64,000 nucleotides of DNA from Vicia villosa (GCF_029867415.1 NC_081180.1:235267761-235331760); one strand, 5' to 3'. Shown: positions 53,511-64,000, counted from the stretch's first letter. Made by a program: numbers and translations. The notes: generated by a model not told the origin, from the sequence alone.

Positions 53511-54205
53511 CCTCTTGTGCTATAACAAGGACCCTCGATTAGCCTCCTCTTGGGCTTTGTACAAGGATCCACAGGCTTCTTAAAAGCATTTCCAGCTTCC
53601 TCTTGAGCTTGTATACAAGGACCCATCAGGTTTCTTATAAACATAGGAACAGGTCTTTAGTCACCTTTTAGCCTACCCTAGTGAGTTTATTCCACTCTTC
53701 AAACCAGACTTTAAACAAGCCAAGATTGCTTCAATCTCAGTATTGAGCACACCTTTTGGAATGAGAGACATGGACAGTCTTTGTCACCCTTATCTTCATT
53801 AATTTCCTTAGCAGAGTCTAGGACCCATAGTTATCTATCATCAGTCAGTGTCAACCTTAATCTTGGGCTTTAAACAAGATGTCTTAATTAGATAATATTT
53901 CTGCTATCATTCAAAATCCCTGGAAAGGGTTAGCCTCCAAAAATTCATTCTTTAAAAGGATAATTTCATCAGCTGAGTCAAAATCCCTGGAAAGGGTTAG
54001 CCTCCAAAAAATCAATCTTTTAATAGATAAATCCTCCAGCAGAGTAAAACTCCCCAAAAGAATCAGTCTCAACCTTGGGCCGCATACAAGGCATGAAACA
54101 ATAACTTCCCCAGTTAAGAGTCAACCACAACCTTGGGCTTTGTACAAGGCAGATAATAGAGTCTCCCTAGTGAATCCTTCATCATCAAGTAGCCACAACC
54201 TTGGG
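53511..54205 (+). repeat. array of GGCTTTGTA-loop stem-loops in D, left part
   Basis: Units at 53513-53530 and 53548-53566 (TCTTG/CAAGG, one wobble), 53860-53880 (ATCTTG/CAAGAT), 54073-54091 and 54131-54149 (CCTTG/CAAGG). The last one, starting at 54199, is cut in its loop by E. Between them, ATCCCTGGAAAGGGTTAGCC occurs twice (53927, 53987). Confidence 0.75.
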
Positions 54206-54210
54206 CTTTG
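54206..54210. repeat. 5-bp target duplication of E, left copy
   Basis: CTTTG just before E; the matching copy is at 62716-62720. Confidence 0.88.
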
Positions 54211-56205
54211 TGTAACACCCCAAATCTACCCCTCATCTAATAAGAGCAAACATAATATAAAACATCGGAATAGGCAACAAATTTGAGGCATCACATATTC
54301 GACTTAAACAAAACTACAAATTCATGCTCAAAGTACATGGATACATAACACTTATATCGGAGGAAACTCATAATTCATTGAACATTTAATCCAAACAACT
54401 TCATCATATTGCAGCGGAATCCAAATAACAATGCAATATCCAAGTCTTATATTCTTGTCAACATGGCACAATAGGTCCAAAACATGTCCACAAGACATAA
54501 CATCAAAGTTCAAGAAAAGATAATCAACATAAAACAAGACACAAGCAAGTATCGCAACATCCCCCCGAGTGCTACGTATCAGAGCATTGACACACTGACT
54601 CGAGCTATAAGGTACACGGCTACTCCACGTCGTTACCTGCACGTTACCAACGGAGGGTAACATTCAAACATAAGGGGTGAGATATCATTCATTATAAAGA
54701 AACGTATGATAATATTCTAAGTAAGAGAAAAGATCATACATTAGCCACCACTTCTCATCCCAATACTCAATACAACGATTTCACATCACACAATCAAGTC
54801 TCTACGTCTTAACAATCATATCTTCATCAAGTCACAATATCATAATCAAATAAGACTCAGATGCAATTCACATGTGACTCGACTTATGCAAATGCATGTG
54901 GTACCATTTGGAGTAAAACTCCCACGTCTCAAGATTTTCCATTGGGCACACCGTTGCGAATTGCCATTAAGGCCACCGTCACTTTTTACCATTAAGGCCA
55001 CCGTCACTTTATGCATTGGTTGTGACTCAATGAATTCAACATCCAAACAAACACGACATTCACAATACATCACAAATACCGACTAAACATCATTACTTTT
55101 ATAGTAATTCACCACTTCCCAATCACGTCGCTACGTTGCATCATCATACACAACACACCACTTCACTACACAAATCATAACATTAAACAAATACATTTAA
55201 AGAAGGATTAAAAAGATTTATAAGCATTCCTAAATAATATTCATTAGAAAGGTCTCAATTATAGCTTTGCATAGGTTCAAACGGCACTTGAAAAGGAGTT
55301 ACGGTTCAAAAGTTACGTCATTTTAAAGTTTGGAAAAGGTTCTGCAAAACAGGGTTCGCGGCGCCAACAGGTTTCGCGGCGCGAACTGAGTGAATCCAAA
55401 AATCCCTAACTTTCAGCCAAGCAGTTCGCGGCGCCAACAAGGGGTCACGGCGCGAACTGAGTAGATCCAGTTTTCCAAAGTTTCTGCCAAGAGCTTCGCG
55501 GCGCCAACAGTGGTTCACGGTGCGAACTGGCGATTTTTAGAAAACCCCAAACACATAAAACAGCATACAAAACCCATACAAAAACCCCTAAACTCAACCC
55601 AATCAAGTTGGAAAACACCAAGCATCACGAATATCAATAGAATACATGTTATAGACACAATTATAACACCTATTATAGGTCTTCTAACAGCATAACATCT
55701 TCAATCATGCTTAGATTCACAATTTCATAGAAGTCAATTATAAACTCTAACTATCTCTATTCAATTTCTACACAATCATGGAAAACAACATATAATCAAA
55801 ACCCCACCCAAAACATCATCATACATCCCTTTAGCATGAAAGAATTCCACCCTTACCTTAGGTTTTAGATTGAAGCCAACTCTATCTTCAACCTTGAGAT
55901 TCTCCGCTTTCTCTCCTCTCTTCTCTTCTTTCACCAAAAACCCAAAAATGAACTTCTAATTTCTATTTCCTCTAAAACCCTTGTTTTAGTTAAACCCTTA
56001 CTGTCTTAAATTACTAATGGGCTCTAACTAACACCCCTCACTTACTAATACCAACTTAGGCCCAATTATCAACCACACTTACTATCTTATATTATATACC
56101 AATAATTCCCAAATAAAACAACATAAAATCAATTAAGCATATAATTAACACATAGATCACAATTAATTCACATAAATAAGGAATTAAAGAAAAACGGTCG
56201 TTACA
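54211..56205 (-). repeat. 3' LTR of E (left copy)
   Basis: 1995 bp; plus strand TGTAACACCCC...CGTTACA. It contains three 70-bp GC-rich units at 55354-55530. A short tandem repeat (GCCATTAAGGCCACCGTCAC type, about 54960-55011) is also present. Short frames inside are LTR sequence. Confidence 0.93.
55354..55530. repeat. three tandem 70-bp GC-rich units in the LTR of E
   Basis: Units start at 55354, 55424 and 55494, each with GTTCGCGGCGCCAAC followed by an inverted CGCGAAC. Each unit can fold as GTTCGCG...CGCGAAC. Copies in the other LTR (61863, 61933, 62004) differ mostly at CG sites. Confidence 0.85.
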
Positions 56206-56219
56206 ACTCTCCCCCACTT
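56206..56219 (-). promoter_or_regulatory. polypurine tract of E
   Basis: The minus strand reads AAGTGGGGGAGAGT immediately before the 3' LTR. It is preceded by CGAGGACGAAAATATTC, a block often seen at this place in Tekay elements. Confidence 0.8.
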
Positions 56220-56246
56220 AGAATATTTTCGTCCTCGAAAATTACC

Positions 56247-56747
56247 TCAATCGAATAACTCAGGATACGACTCGCGTATCTTGCTCTCCAATTCCCACGT
56301 CATACTTTCACCGGTAGTTCCCGACCAAACCACCTTCACCAAAGCAATCTCTTTTCCTCTAAGCGCCTTTATTTCTCGATCCTCATTTCTTATCGGCATA
56401 GTCTCCACCGTGAGATTATCCCGCACTTGTACATCATCCATATGAATTACATGCAAAGGATCAGGCATATACTTCCGAAGTTGCGACACGTGAAACACAT
56501 CATGCAAATTCGAAAGATTAGGCGTTAAAGCTACCCTATACGCCACATTACCAACCTTCTCTGAAATCTGATACGGTCCAATAAAACGAGGAGTGAGCTT
56601 CTTCGACTTCAAGGTTCTCCCTACTCCGGTAACCGGCGTAACTCTCAAGAATACGTGATCACCAACTTGGAATTCTAAATCCTTCCTCCTCTTGTCATGG
56701 TAACTCTTCTGCCTACTTTGCAAAGTCTTCATCTTCTCACGGATCAA
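56247..56747 (-). CDS. integrase C-terminus and chromodomain (element E)
   Basis: A 166-residue frame that continues the gag-pol polyprotein after a frame slip at about 56745-56760. About residues 15-75 are the GPY/F-type integrase tail ([29 protein letters not shown]). About residues 118-165 form a chromodomain, with [16 protein letters not shown] and [16 protein letters not shown]. Chromodomains of these elements bind histone marks and steer integration to heterochromatin. The stop at 56247 lies about 28 bp before the polypurine tract. The start Met is internal to the polyprotein. Confidence 0.9.
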   Translation of the reverse strand: MIREKMKTLQSRQKSYHDKRRKDLEFQVGDHVFLRVTPVTGVGRTLKSKKLTPRFIGPYQISEKVGNVAYRVALTPNLSNLHDVFHVSQLRKYMPDPLHVIHMDDVQVRDNLTVETMPIRNEDREIKALRGKEIALVKVVWSGTTGESMTWELESKIRESYPELFD

Positions 56748-59700
56748 CTTAACCTTCTCGGTAGTTCTCGAACAATCTCAGGTCCAAGTACTACACTCTC
56801 ACCCAATTCATGCCAACACAACGGAGTCCTACACCTCTGACCATACAACGCTTCAAACGGTGCCATACCGATACTCGAATGGTAACTATTGTTGTATGTG
56901 AACTCTATCAATGGAAGATAAGTATCCCACGTACCTCCCTGCTCAAGAACGCAAGATCTCAATAAATCCTCCAAAGATTGAATCGTTCTTTCCGTTTGAC
57001 CATCGGTCTGAGGATGATACGCCGAACTCAACCTCAACTTAGAACCCAACGCCTCTTGCAAACTCTTCCAAAAATCTGAAGTGAACCTCGGATCTCTATC
57101 TGAAACAATACACAAAGGAACACCATGCAACTTCACAATCACACGGACATAAATTTCCGCCAACTTCAAAACCGGATAAGTGATGTTAATAGGTATGAAA
57201 TGAGCCGACTTCGTAAGCCTATCAACGATCACCCAAATCGAATCATGTCCTCTCATGGTATTCGGCAAACTTGTCACAAAATCCATGGAAATACTATCCC
57301 ATTTCCATTCAGGAACTTCCAACGGTTGCATTAATCCAGCAGGCTTCTGATGTTCAACCTTCGACTTTTGACAAGTCAAACATGCGTACACAAACTGAGT
57401 TATGTCACGCTTCATTCCAGGCCACCAAAACAAATTCTTCAAATCTTGGTACATCTTCGTAGCTCCGGGATGAATACTCAGATTACTCCTATGACCTTCC
57501 TCAAGAATAGATCTTTTCAAATCCACATCATTAGGTATACAAATCCGATCACGGAACCTCAACACATCGTGCGCATCTAAATTGAAATCACCATTCTCAG
57601 CTTGGTCGACTCCAATCATCGAATCAACTAATTTCACATCCAACTTATGGGCTTCTCTGACACTATCCAGAAAATCATTGTTAATCTTCAACATACCCAA
57701 TCGAACACTCGTAGGGGTCACTTCACATACCAAACTCATATCTCGAAATTTCTCAATTAATTCCAACTCCTTAACCATCATTGCCGACATATGCAAAGTC
57801 TTGCGACTTAAGGCATCAGCAACAACATTAGCCTTTCCAGGATGATAATTCAAACTGAAATCATAATCTTTCAACAGTTCTAACCACCTTCGTTGTCTCA
57901 TATTCAATTCCTTCTGATCAAACAGATACTTCAAACTCTTATGGTCGCTAAAGACTTCAAATCTAGAACCATAAAGATAATGTCTCCAAATCTTCAACAC
58001 GAACACTACAGCAGCAAGTTCTAAATCATGCGTAGGATAGTTCTTCTCATGAACTCTCAACTTTCTCGATGCATAAGCAACAACTTTACCATTTTGCATG
58101 AGCACACCTCCTAAACCCATCTTAGAAGCATCACAATAAACCACAAACGATTCTTCCGGATTAGGCAATATCAAAATCAGTGCCGACGTCAACCTTTTCT
58201 TCAACTCGGTAAAACTATCTTCACAAGAAACATCCCACACGAAAGCCTTACCCTTACAAGTCAACTTAGTCAACAGAAGGGCTAACTTAGAGAAACCTTC
58301 AATGAACCTTCTATAATAGCCAGCTAGTCCCAAAAAGCTTTGAATCTCGGTAGCCGACTTAGGAGTATCCCATCTTAACACGGCATCAACTTTAGACGGA
58401 TCCACGACAATGCCATCACCAGAAATGACATGCCCCAGAAAACTAACTTCCTTCAGCCAGAACTCACACTTGGATAACTTAGCATACAACTTCTTCTCTT
58501 TCAAGACTTGCAATGTCAACTTCAAATGCTCAGCATGATCTGATTCTGATTTAGAGTAAATAAAAATGTCATCAATGAACACCACCACAAAACGATCCAG
58601 ATATTCATGAAAAATGCGATTCATGTACTCCATAAATACCCCAGGTGCATTCGTAACGCCGAAGGGCATCACGGAATACTCATAATGTCCATAACGTGTT
58701 CTGAAAGCCGTCTTCTGCATGTCCTCATCTTTCACTTTAATCTGATGGTAACCCGACCTCAAATCGATCTTGCTAAACACACGAGCACCAACCAATTGAT
58801 CCATCAAGTCATCAATTCTTGGAAGTGGATACTTGTTCTTGATTGTCACCTTATTCAACTGACGATAATCAATACAAAGTCTCATACTTCCATCTTTCTT
58901 CTTAACCAACAACACTGGAGCTCCCCACGGCGACACACTAGGTCTCACAAACCTCTTCTCAAGCAATTCTTCCAACTGCTTCTTCAATTCAGACAATTCA
59001 GATGCAGACATCCTATACGGTGCCATAGACACATGTCTAGTACCAGGTACAAGATCAATAGAGAACTCAACCTCTCTCTCAGGCGGAACATCAGGAATTT
59101 CATCAGGAAAAACTTCAGGAAAATCACACACCACCTTCAATTCTTCTATGATCGCTTGGTTCTCGACATACATTGATGCAACCAAAGCAAACACTTGAAC
59201 ATCCTCTTTCACTAACAAACGAAACTGTCTAGCGGACAACAACTCAACACCTTCCTCTTTAGGAGAAGAAAACCTCACAGACTTATCATAGCAGTTGATG
59301 TGAACACGGTTATGCTCTAACCAGTTCATCCCTAAGATCACATCCAAACCTCTCAATGGCAAGCACACAAAATCAACAAGGAAGTCTCTGTAAAAAACCG
59401 ACACTGGACACTTCAAACACACAAGAGAAGTGGTCAGCGAACCCTTAGCCGGAGTATCGACAACCATCTCTTCGTTCATAGCAGACAACACATGACCCAA
59501 TCGATTAACATAATCAGCAGATATAAAGCAATGAGAAGCACCGGTATCAATAATAGTAATTAAAGGAATGCTATTAATGAAACAAGTACCTCTGATGAGC
59601 GAATCCTCACTAGTGGTCTGAGTTCCCGACAAGGCAAACACTTTTCCACTAGATTGCTCCTTCTTTGGCTTTTGACACTTGCTTCCAATATGTCCTTCTT

Positions 59701-60415
59701 CACCACAGTTGAAACACACCATCTGCTTATGCTTGCAAGCAGGTGACGTATGTCCAATCTCTCCACAACGGTAACACCTCATGGCACCAGCAGTACACAC
59801 AGTGCTCTTATGGCCAACCTTGCCACACTTGAAGCACGTAACACCACCAGGTGCATCTCCCCCACTAGTTCTCTTGCCATCAGTAACTTTCTGCTTACCC
59901 TTTCCATTCGAAGTGTCATAAGGCTTACCACGACCTTGATAACCTTTTCCCCTCTTCTCACTTATCACACGATAATAAGCATTTTTGTCCTCTTCATAGA
60001 TCCGACAACAATCAACTAAATCAGCAAAGATGCGAATCTTCTGGTAACTAATCGCCTTCTTAATCTCCGGACGCAACCCATTCTCAAACTTAATGCACTT
60101 GGAAAACTCACCATTCAGCCCATCATAGTATTGGTAAAACTTAGCCAATTCACCAAACTTAGCAGCATACTCCACAACAGATTTGTTCCCTTGACTTAGC
60201 TCAAGGAATTCAATTTCCTTCTTGCCACGGACATCTTCAGGAAAGTACTTCCTTAAGAACTCCATGCGAAACACAATCCAAGAGATCTCTTCACCACTCG
60301 CTTCCAATATCCTACGGGTCTCTAGCCACCAATCATCCGCCTCAACTGCTAGCATGAGTCCCATACCGAACCTTCTGTTCAGGAGTGCAATCCATGACAC
60401 GGAAAATCCTCTCAA
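56744..60415 (-). CDS. chromovirus gag-pol polyprotein: gag, zinc knuckles, protease, RT, RNase H, integrase (element E)
   Basis: A 1223-residue frame with no internal stop. The gag core is at about residues 22-150 ([11 protein letters not shown]). Three CCHC knuckles lie at about 192-250: [42 protein letters not shown]. The protease motif [11 protein letters not shown] is near residue 290. RT spans about 440-680, with [22 protein letters not shown] and the catalytic F-I-D-D ([12 protein letters not shown], near 608). RNase H is at about 745-875 ([11 protein letters not shown] ... VADALSRK). Integrase is at about 970-1200: zinc region [11 protein letters not shown]...CLTCQKSK, core Asp (SMDFVTS), Asp (SDRDPRF) and Glu (ERTIQS). 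All triads look complete. The first about 20 residues are out of phase: the real gag start is at 60599. The frame ends in a slip at 56747. Confidence 0.93.
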   Translation of the reverse strand: MRGFSVSWIALLNRRFGMGLMLAVEADDWWLETRRILEASGEEISWIVFRMEFLRKYFPEDVRGKKEIEFLELSQGNKSVVEYAAKFGELAKFYQYYDGLNGEFSKCIKFENGLRPEIKKAISYQKIRIFADLVDCCRIYEEDKNAYYRVISEKRGKGYQGRGKPYDTSNGKGKQKVTDGKRTSGGDAPGGVTCFKCGKVGHKSTVCTAGAMRCYRCGEIGHTSPACKHKQMVCFNCGEEGHIGSKCQKPKKEQSSGKVFALSGTQTTSEDSLIRGTCFINSIPLITIIDTGASHCFISADYVNRLGHVLSAMNEEMVVDTPAKGSLTTSLVCLKCPVSVFYRDFLVDFVCLPLRGLDVILGMNWLEHNRVHINCYDKSVRFSSPKEEGVELLSARQFRLLVKEDVQVFALVASMYVENQAIIEELKVVCDFPEVFPDEIPDVPPEREVEFSIDLVPGTRHVSMAPYRMSASELSELKKQLEELLEKRFVRPSVSPWGAPVLLVKKKDGSMRLCIDYRQLNKVTIKNKYPLPRIDDLMDQLVGARVFSKIDLRSGYHQIKVKDEDMQKTAFRTRYGHYEYSVMPFGVTNAPGVFMEYMNRIFHEYLDRFVVVFIDDIFIYSKSESDHAEHLKLTLQVLKEKKLYAKLSKCEFWLKEVSFLGHVISGDGIVVDPSKVDAVLRWDTPKSATEIQSFLGLAGYYRRFIEGFSKLALLLTKLTCKGKAFVWDVSCEDSFTELKKRLTSALILILPNPEESFVVYCDASKMGLGGVLMQNGKVVAYASRKLRVHEKNYPTHDLELAAVVFVLKIWRHYLYGSRFEVFSDHKSLKYLFDQKELNMRQRRWLELLKDYDFSLNYHPGKANVVADALSRKTLHMSAMMVKELELIEKFRDMSLVCEVTPTSVRLGMLKINNDFLDSVREAHKLDVKLVDSMIGVDQAENGDFNLDAHDVLRFRDRICIPNDVDLKRSILEEGHRSNLSIHPGATKMYQDLKNLFWWPGMKRDITQFVYACLTCQKSKVEHQKPAGLMQPLEVPEWKWDSISMDFVTSLPNTMRGHDSIWVIVDRLTKSAHFIPINITYPVLKLAEIYVRVIVKLHGVPLCIVSDRDPRFTSDFWKSLQEALGSKLRLSSAYHPQTDGQTERTIQSLEDLLRSCVLEQGGTWDTYLPLIEFTYNNSYHSSIGMAPFEALYGQRCRTPLCWHELGESVVLGPEIVRELPRRLS

Positions 60416-60599
60416 TCTCCTTAAGCCATGTCAAAGCGCCATCAGAGTCATAAGTTCCCTTAAACACAGGAGGGTTCTCTCTTTGGAAGGTATCCAAACT
60501 CCGATAAGCATCACTCTCTCCACCATTCGGTTGGTTCTCCAGAGCTTGAGCCATTGCTTCCAAAGCAGCAGCTATTGCAGCATCATTCCTTCCCGCCAT
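60342..60599 (-). CDS. start of gag (element E)
   Basis: An 85-residue frame starting MAGRNDA, about 105 bp inside the primer-binding site. It holds the beginning of the gag domain ([27 protein letters not shown]). At about 60350-60365 the similarity passes to the phase of the 1223-residue frame through a small indel, so the polyprotein cannot be made in one piece. The N-terminus resembles a coiled coil ([17 protein letters not shown]). Confidence 0.88.
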   Translation of the reverse strand: MAGRNDAAIAAALEAMAQALENQPNGGESDAYRSLDTFQRENPPVFKGTYDSDGALTWLKEIERIFRVMDCTPEQKVRYGTHASS

Positions 60600-60701
60600 C
60601 TCAGCTCTTCACTACAACACAAAAGCAATCAGCACAAAACAACAATACAACGTTGTTAGATCACACTACGACACGACACATGGTCGGACAAGACCAACCA
60701 G
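60600..60701 (-). other. short leader of E
   Basis: Leader between the primer-binding site and the gag start. No further element is seen. Confidence 0.6.
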
Positions 60702-60713
60702 GCTCTGATACCA
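60702..60713 (-). promoter_or_regulatory. tRNA primer-binding site of E
   Basis: The minus strand reads TGGTATCAGAGC, the standard plant initiator tRNA-Met site, 4 nt from the LTR end at 60718. Confidence 0.9.
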
Positions 60714-60717
60714 CTAT

Positions 60718-62715
60718 TGTAACACCCCAAATCTACCCCTCAATTAATAAGAGCAAACAGAGTATAAAAAATCGGAACAAGCAACAAATTTGAGGCATCA
60801 CATATTCGACTTAAACCAAACTACAAATTCATGCTCAAAGTACATGGATACATAACACTTATATCAGAGGAAACTCATAATTCATTGAACATTTAATCCA
60901 AACAACTTCATCATATTGCAGCGGAATCCAAATAACAATGCAATATCCAAGTTTTATATTCTTGTCAACATGGCACAATAGGTCCAAAACATGTCCACAA
61001 AACATAACATCAAAGTTCAAGAAAAGATAATCAACATAAAACAAGACACAAGCAAGTATCGCAACACCCCCCCCCGAGTGCTACGTATCAGAGCATTGAT
61101 ACACCGACTCGAGCTATAAGGTACACGGCTACTCCACGTCGTTACCTGCACGTTACCAACGGAGGGTAACATTCAAACATAAGGGGTGAGATATCATTCA
61201 TTATAAAGAAACGTATGATAATATTCTAAGCAAGAGAAAAGATCATACATTAGCCACAACTTCTCATCCCAATACTCAATACGACGATTTCACATCACAT
61301 AATCAAGTCTCTACGTCTTAACAATCATATCTTCATCAAGTCACATTATCATAATCAAATAAGACTCAAATACAATTCACATGTGACTCGACTTATGCAA
61401 ATGCATGTGGTACCATTTGGAGTAAAACTCCCATGTCTCAAGATTTGCCATTGGGCACACCGTCGCGAATTGCCATTAAGGCCACCGTCACTTTTTACCA
61501 TTAAGGCCACCGTCACTTTATGCAATGGTTGTGACTCAATGAATGCAACATCCAAACAAACACGACATTCACAATACATCACAAATACCGACTAAACATC
61601 ATTACTTTAATAGTAATTCACCACTTCCCAATCACGTCGCTACGTTGAATCATCATACACAACACACTACTTCACCACACAAATCATAACATCAAACAAA
61701 TACATTTAAAGAAGGATTAAAAAGGTTTATAAGCATTCCTAAATCATATTCATTAGAAAGGTCTCAAATATAGCTTCGCATAGGTTCAAACGGCACTTAA
61801 AAAGGAGTTACGATTCAAAAGTTACGTCATTTCAAAGTTTGGAAAAGGTTCTGCAAAACAGGGTTCGCGGCGCCAACAGGGTTCGCAGCGCGAACTGAGC
61901 GAATCCAAAAATCCCTAACTTTCTGCCAAGCAGTTCGCGGCTCCAACAAGGGGTCGCGGCGCGAACTGAGCAGATCCAGTTTTCCCCAAGTTTCTGCCAA
62001 GAGGTTCGCGGCGCCAACAGTGGTTCGCGGCACGAACTGGCGATTTTCAGAAAACCCCAAACATAGAAAACAGCATACAAAACCCATCCAAAAACCCCTA
62101 AACTGAAACCAATCAAGTTGGAAAACACCAAGCATCACGAATATCAATAGAATACATGTTATAGACACAATTATAACACCTATTATGGGTCTTCTAACAT
62201 CATAACATCTTCAATCATGCTTAGATTCACAATTTCAAAGAAGTCAACTATAAACTCTAACAATCTCTATTCAATTTCTACACAATCATGGAAAACAACA
62301 TATAATAAAAACCCCACCCAAAACATCATCATACATCCCTTTAGCATGAAAGAATCCCACCCTTACCTTAGGTTTTGGATTGAAGCCAACTCTATCTTCA
62401 ACCTTGAGATTCTCCTCTTTCTCTTCTCTCTTCTCTTCTTTCACCAAAAATCCCAAAATGAACTTCTAATTTCTATTTCCTCTAAAACCCTTGTTTTAGT
62501 TAAACCCTTACTATCTTAAATTACTAACGGGCTCTAACTAACACCCCTCACTTACTAATACCAACTTAGGCCCAATTATCAACCACACTTACTATATTAT
62601 ATTATATACCAATAATTCCCAAATAAAACAACATAAAATCAATTAAGCATATAATTAACACATTGATCACAATTAATTCACATAAATAAGGAATTAAAGA
62701 AAAACGGTCGTTACT
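60718..62715 (-). repeat. 5' LTR of E (right copy)
   Basis: 1998 bp, homologous to 54211-56205 throughout. A possible TATAAA on the minus strand is at 61726-61731 (weak). The GC-rich 70-bp units are at 61863-62040. Confidence 0.93.
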
Positions 62716-62720
62716 CTTTG
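62716..62720. repeat. 5-bp target duplication of E, right copy
   Basis: CTTTG directly after E; D continues at 62721 with TACAAGGCAG. Confidence 0.88.
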
Positions 62721-63033
62721 TACAAGGCAGATAAACCACACTTCCTGTGTCAAAGATTCCTAACCCCTAGGATCTTTTCCCCATAGAGTCATCCATACTT
62801 AGTTTCCTCAACAATCAGCCACAACCTTGGGCTTTATACAAGGCAGAAAACAATGTTTTCCCTAACCAGAGTAGCCACAATTCTGGGCTTTGTATAGAAC
62901 ACCAAATAAAATCCATCAAATAAATACTCTCCAGCTAGAGTCAGCCTCAATTCTGGGCTTTGTACAAAACACAAAAACTCTTTAGTTTAAATCCATCCCC
63001 AGTGGAGTTATCTCCCTATTGAGAGTTTCTCTC
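62721..63033 (+). repeat. D, right part, with stem-loop units
   Basis: Begins with the right arm of the stem-loop split by E (CAAGG, 62723-62727). Further units are CCTTG/CAAGG (62825-62843), TTCTG/TAGAA (62881-62899) and a decayed TTCTG/CAAAA (62951-62969). It ends near CTCTCAC, where SIRE coding sequence starts. Confidence 0.7.
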
Positions 63034-63035
63034 AC

Positions 63036-64000
63036 ATGTACAAAGAAGAGCTAGACAAGTCTGTTAAGCGCTATTTGAAGTCATGTGTAAAAGCTCAAAC
63101 TTCTATTGATCCTGAGTGGATTCGAGGGAGAACTCTTCCATCTCTGGATGAGTTGAGAAAGAAAGAACAAAAGAAGAAGGAAAAGAAGTTGAAAAGAAAG
63201 GCCTCAAATGCAGGACCTAATGCTAAGTCAGCTAAGAAGCAGAAGCAACTCTATGATCCTCTCGAAGTTCAATCTGATGAATACCTTGATAAGCGCCTTA
63301 AGAAAGCTTTTCGTGCAGATTCTTCTGTCTGTTCCTCCCAGAAAAAGCCTCCTCCTTCTAAACCCCAAAATTCCTTCTCTATTCCAAACAGTTTCCAACC
63401 ACCTCCTTCTACACAAATTCTGAACCCTCAACCACTAAATGCCATTCCCTCAACACCTTCTGAAAACTCATCTTCATCCACCTTCACCACAGATTCTCCA
63501 TCTTCTTTAACTCATTCTTTACCTTCAAGAAAATCCAAACCCTATTGCCTTTTGTACCCTGATTATCGTTTCACCTTTAATCCTCCTGAAACTTCTCTTG
63601 ATATCTTCTTTGACCTATTCAAGCTTAAGTTCAGAACAAGGATGGAAACTTTGAGAGCTGCTCATGACTCCAAGTTGGATCATGATGCTATTCGAGGCTT
63701 ATGGAAAATCTTTAAGAAGGACTTTCAGTTTGATGCTATGAACATCCAAAAGAGATTCCTTTCAGCACATCTTGTTCAACACAAATATGGATATCATCCC
63801 TTGAAGACTTTTTCTATTCCACATGATGATCTGGAAGTTCTATGCGAAACAATGGTGGATTTTGAAAATCTGTTGGAACATGATTTCAAAACCAAGGCTG
63901 CAATGCTGGTAAAAGGTTGGTCAAACTACTTTGAAAGATTGATTGGACCAGTTTATCCTCTCTTGGTTATGGATTTTTGGACTCATGCAACAGTTACTCC
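63036..64000 (+). CDS. post-pol (env-like) ORF of S2, partial at both ends
   Basis: Open for about 321 codons to the right edge with no stop. The first 70 residues are basic and coiled-coil-like (KKEQKKKEKKLKRK). A Ser/Pro-rich stretch follows (about 95-170), then a folded-looking domain from about residue 175 (CLLYPDYRFTF, LDIFFDLFKLKF, LIGPVYPLLVMDFW). The last part resembles the plant family named putative plant transposon protein (Transposase_32), an assignment I could not check. In SIRE-type elements this ORF follows pol and is called env-like. The Met at 63036 is at the junction with D and may not be the natural start. Function unknown. Confidence 0.65.
   Translation, partial: MYKEELDKSVKRYLKSCVKAQTSIDPEWIRGRTLPSLDELRKKEQKKKEKKLKRKASNAGPNAKSAKKQKQLYDPLEVQSDEYLDKRLKKAFRADSSVCSSQKKPPPSKPQNSFSIPNSFQPPPSTQILNPQPLNAIPSTPSENSSSSTFTTDSPSSLTHSLPSRKSKPYCLLYPDYRFTFNPPETSLDIFFDLFKLKFRTRMETLRAAHDSKLDHDAIRGLWKIFKKDFQFDAMNIQKRFLSAHLVQHKYGYHPLKTFSIPHDDLEVLCETMVDFENLLEHDFKTKAAMLVKGWSNYFERLIGPVYPLLVMDFWTHATVT

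Larger units (their letters stand above)
54211..62715 (-). mobile_element. Tekay/Del-type Ty3/gypsy chromovirus E, complete
   Basis: 8505 bp with LTRs 54211-56205 and 60718-62715 and CTTTG target copies on both sides. The minus strand shows, in order, the 5' LTR (right), a primer site, gag, protease, RT, RNase H, integrase, a chromodomain, a polypurine tract and the 3' LTR (left). A chromodomain after integrase defines chromoviruses. Coding is broken by two frame slips. The outer base of the right LTR is changed (plus-strand CA to CT at 62714-62715). The two LTRs differ by a few percent by eye. Confidence 0.95.
53291..63033 (+). mobile_element. element D: Tat-type LTR-like sequence in S2, split by E
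   Basis: Starts TGTCATACCCTAATTT like B, has no coding sequence of its own, and consists of 53291-54210 and 62716-63033. It shares the GGCTTTGTA stem-loop units and the CCCCAGTGGAGT-TATCTCCC stretch with B's second half. It passes into SIRE coding sequence at about 63034 without the U5 motif or LTR end. It is therefore 3'-truncated, and no target duplication can be shown. From base 15 it contains TTCTAAGGTGCAAGCACTT, identical to S1's leader. Confidence 0.65.
52106..64000 (+). mobile_element. SIRE/Maximus-type Ty1/copia element S2, gag-pol lost, hosting D and E
   Basis: A 5' LTR of 1087 bp (TGTTAGAACAAG...), a primer site, a leader and the first gag codons (from 53274) are followed at 53291 by D. 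SIRE sequence resumes at about 63034 in the post-pol ORF and runs off the right edge. The gag-pol part between these points is absent, so S2 suffered a large deletion or replacement besides the D insertion. The left flank is GAACC within the LINE. Confidence 0.8.

Noticed and set aside
58607..59176. 189-residue plus-strand frame
   Set aside because: Antisense to the RT domain of E; no similarity of its own.
60222..60659. 145-residue plus-strand frame
   Set aside because: Antisense to the gag start of E; shadow frame.

Overview
This is a window of repeat-dense plant nuclear DNA. It consists almost entirely of nested LTR retrotransposons and contains no intact host gene. Three Ty3/gypsy elements of the Ogre/Tat type have LTRs of 4-5 kb where measurable, an extra ORF before gag, or an intron between protease and reverse transcriptase. 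Together with SIRE/Maximus-type Ty1/copia elements and a Tekay-type chromovirus, they point to a legume, most likely tribe Fabeae (Pisum, Vicia, Lathyrus or Lens). The species cannot be fixed from the sequence alone.

Layout. (1) 1-12916, minus strand: Ogre-like element O1 (gag-pro running off the left edge, ORF1, leader, primer-binding site, start of its 5' LTR) abuts a 100-N assembly gap. Beyond the gap lies a second minus-strand Ogre-like element, O2 (start of gag, frameshifted ORF1, primer-binding site, a complete 4.7-kb LTR). (2) 12917-18429: old host-like DNA with two small pseudogenes, a papain-propeptide (I29) gene with a stop in its signal peptide and a fragment of a CTR1/EDR1-like Raf-type MAPKKK kinase domain. 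(3) 18430-49868, plus strand: a complete but mutated Ogre element A with 4.1-kb LTRs and a 5-bp target duplication. It carries ORF1, gag-pro, an intron, RT plus two RNase H domains, integrase, and a long 3' UTR with a hairpin array and a satellite of about 38 monomers. Its 3' LTR is split by element B (36802-45874), a Tat-type solo LTR with its own target duplication. B is in turn split by SIRE-type copia element S1 (gag and pol nearly complete, 3' end lost). (4) 49869-50031: the far flank of A, including a duplicate of A's insertion site. (5) 50032-52105: a decayed L1-type LINE. It is interrupted by a second SIRE-type element S2 (52106 to the right edge), which is interrupted by D (Tat-type LTR-like sequence), which is interrupted by chromovirus E (54211-62715, minus strand, 5-bp target duplication).

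How the parts work. The gag, protease, RT/RNase H and integrase regions describe the usual retrotransposition cycle, but every element that can be read across a full coding region carries stops, frameshifts or lost catalytic residues. Element A has three stops in Gln-like positions, an altered protease triad and a missing first integrase aspartate.

The least explained signal is structural. Three separate arrays of short stem-loops keep a nearly fixed loop while their stem arms change in step: after A's integrase stop, in the D/B LTR family around a GGCTTTGTA loop, and at the start of D around a TTATTCCCGGTGAAA loop. O1 also has an 18-bp perfect inverted repeat bracketing its primer-binding site. 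These may be undescribed RNA elements of the Tat/Ogre lineage. All statements rest on reading by eye; no database search or alignment was run.
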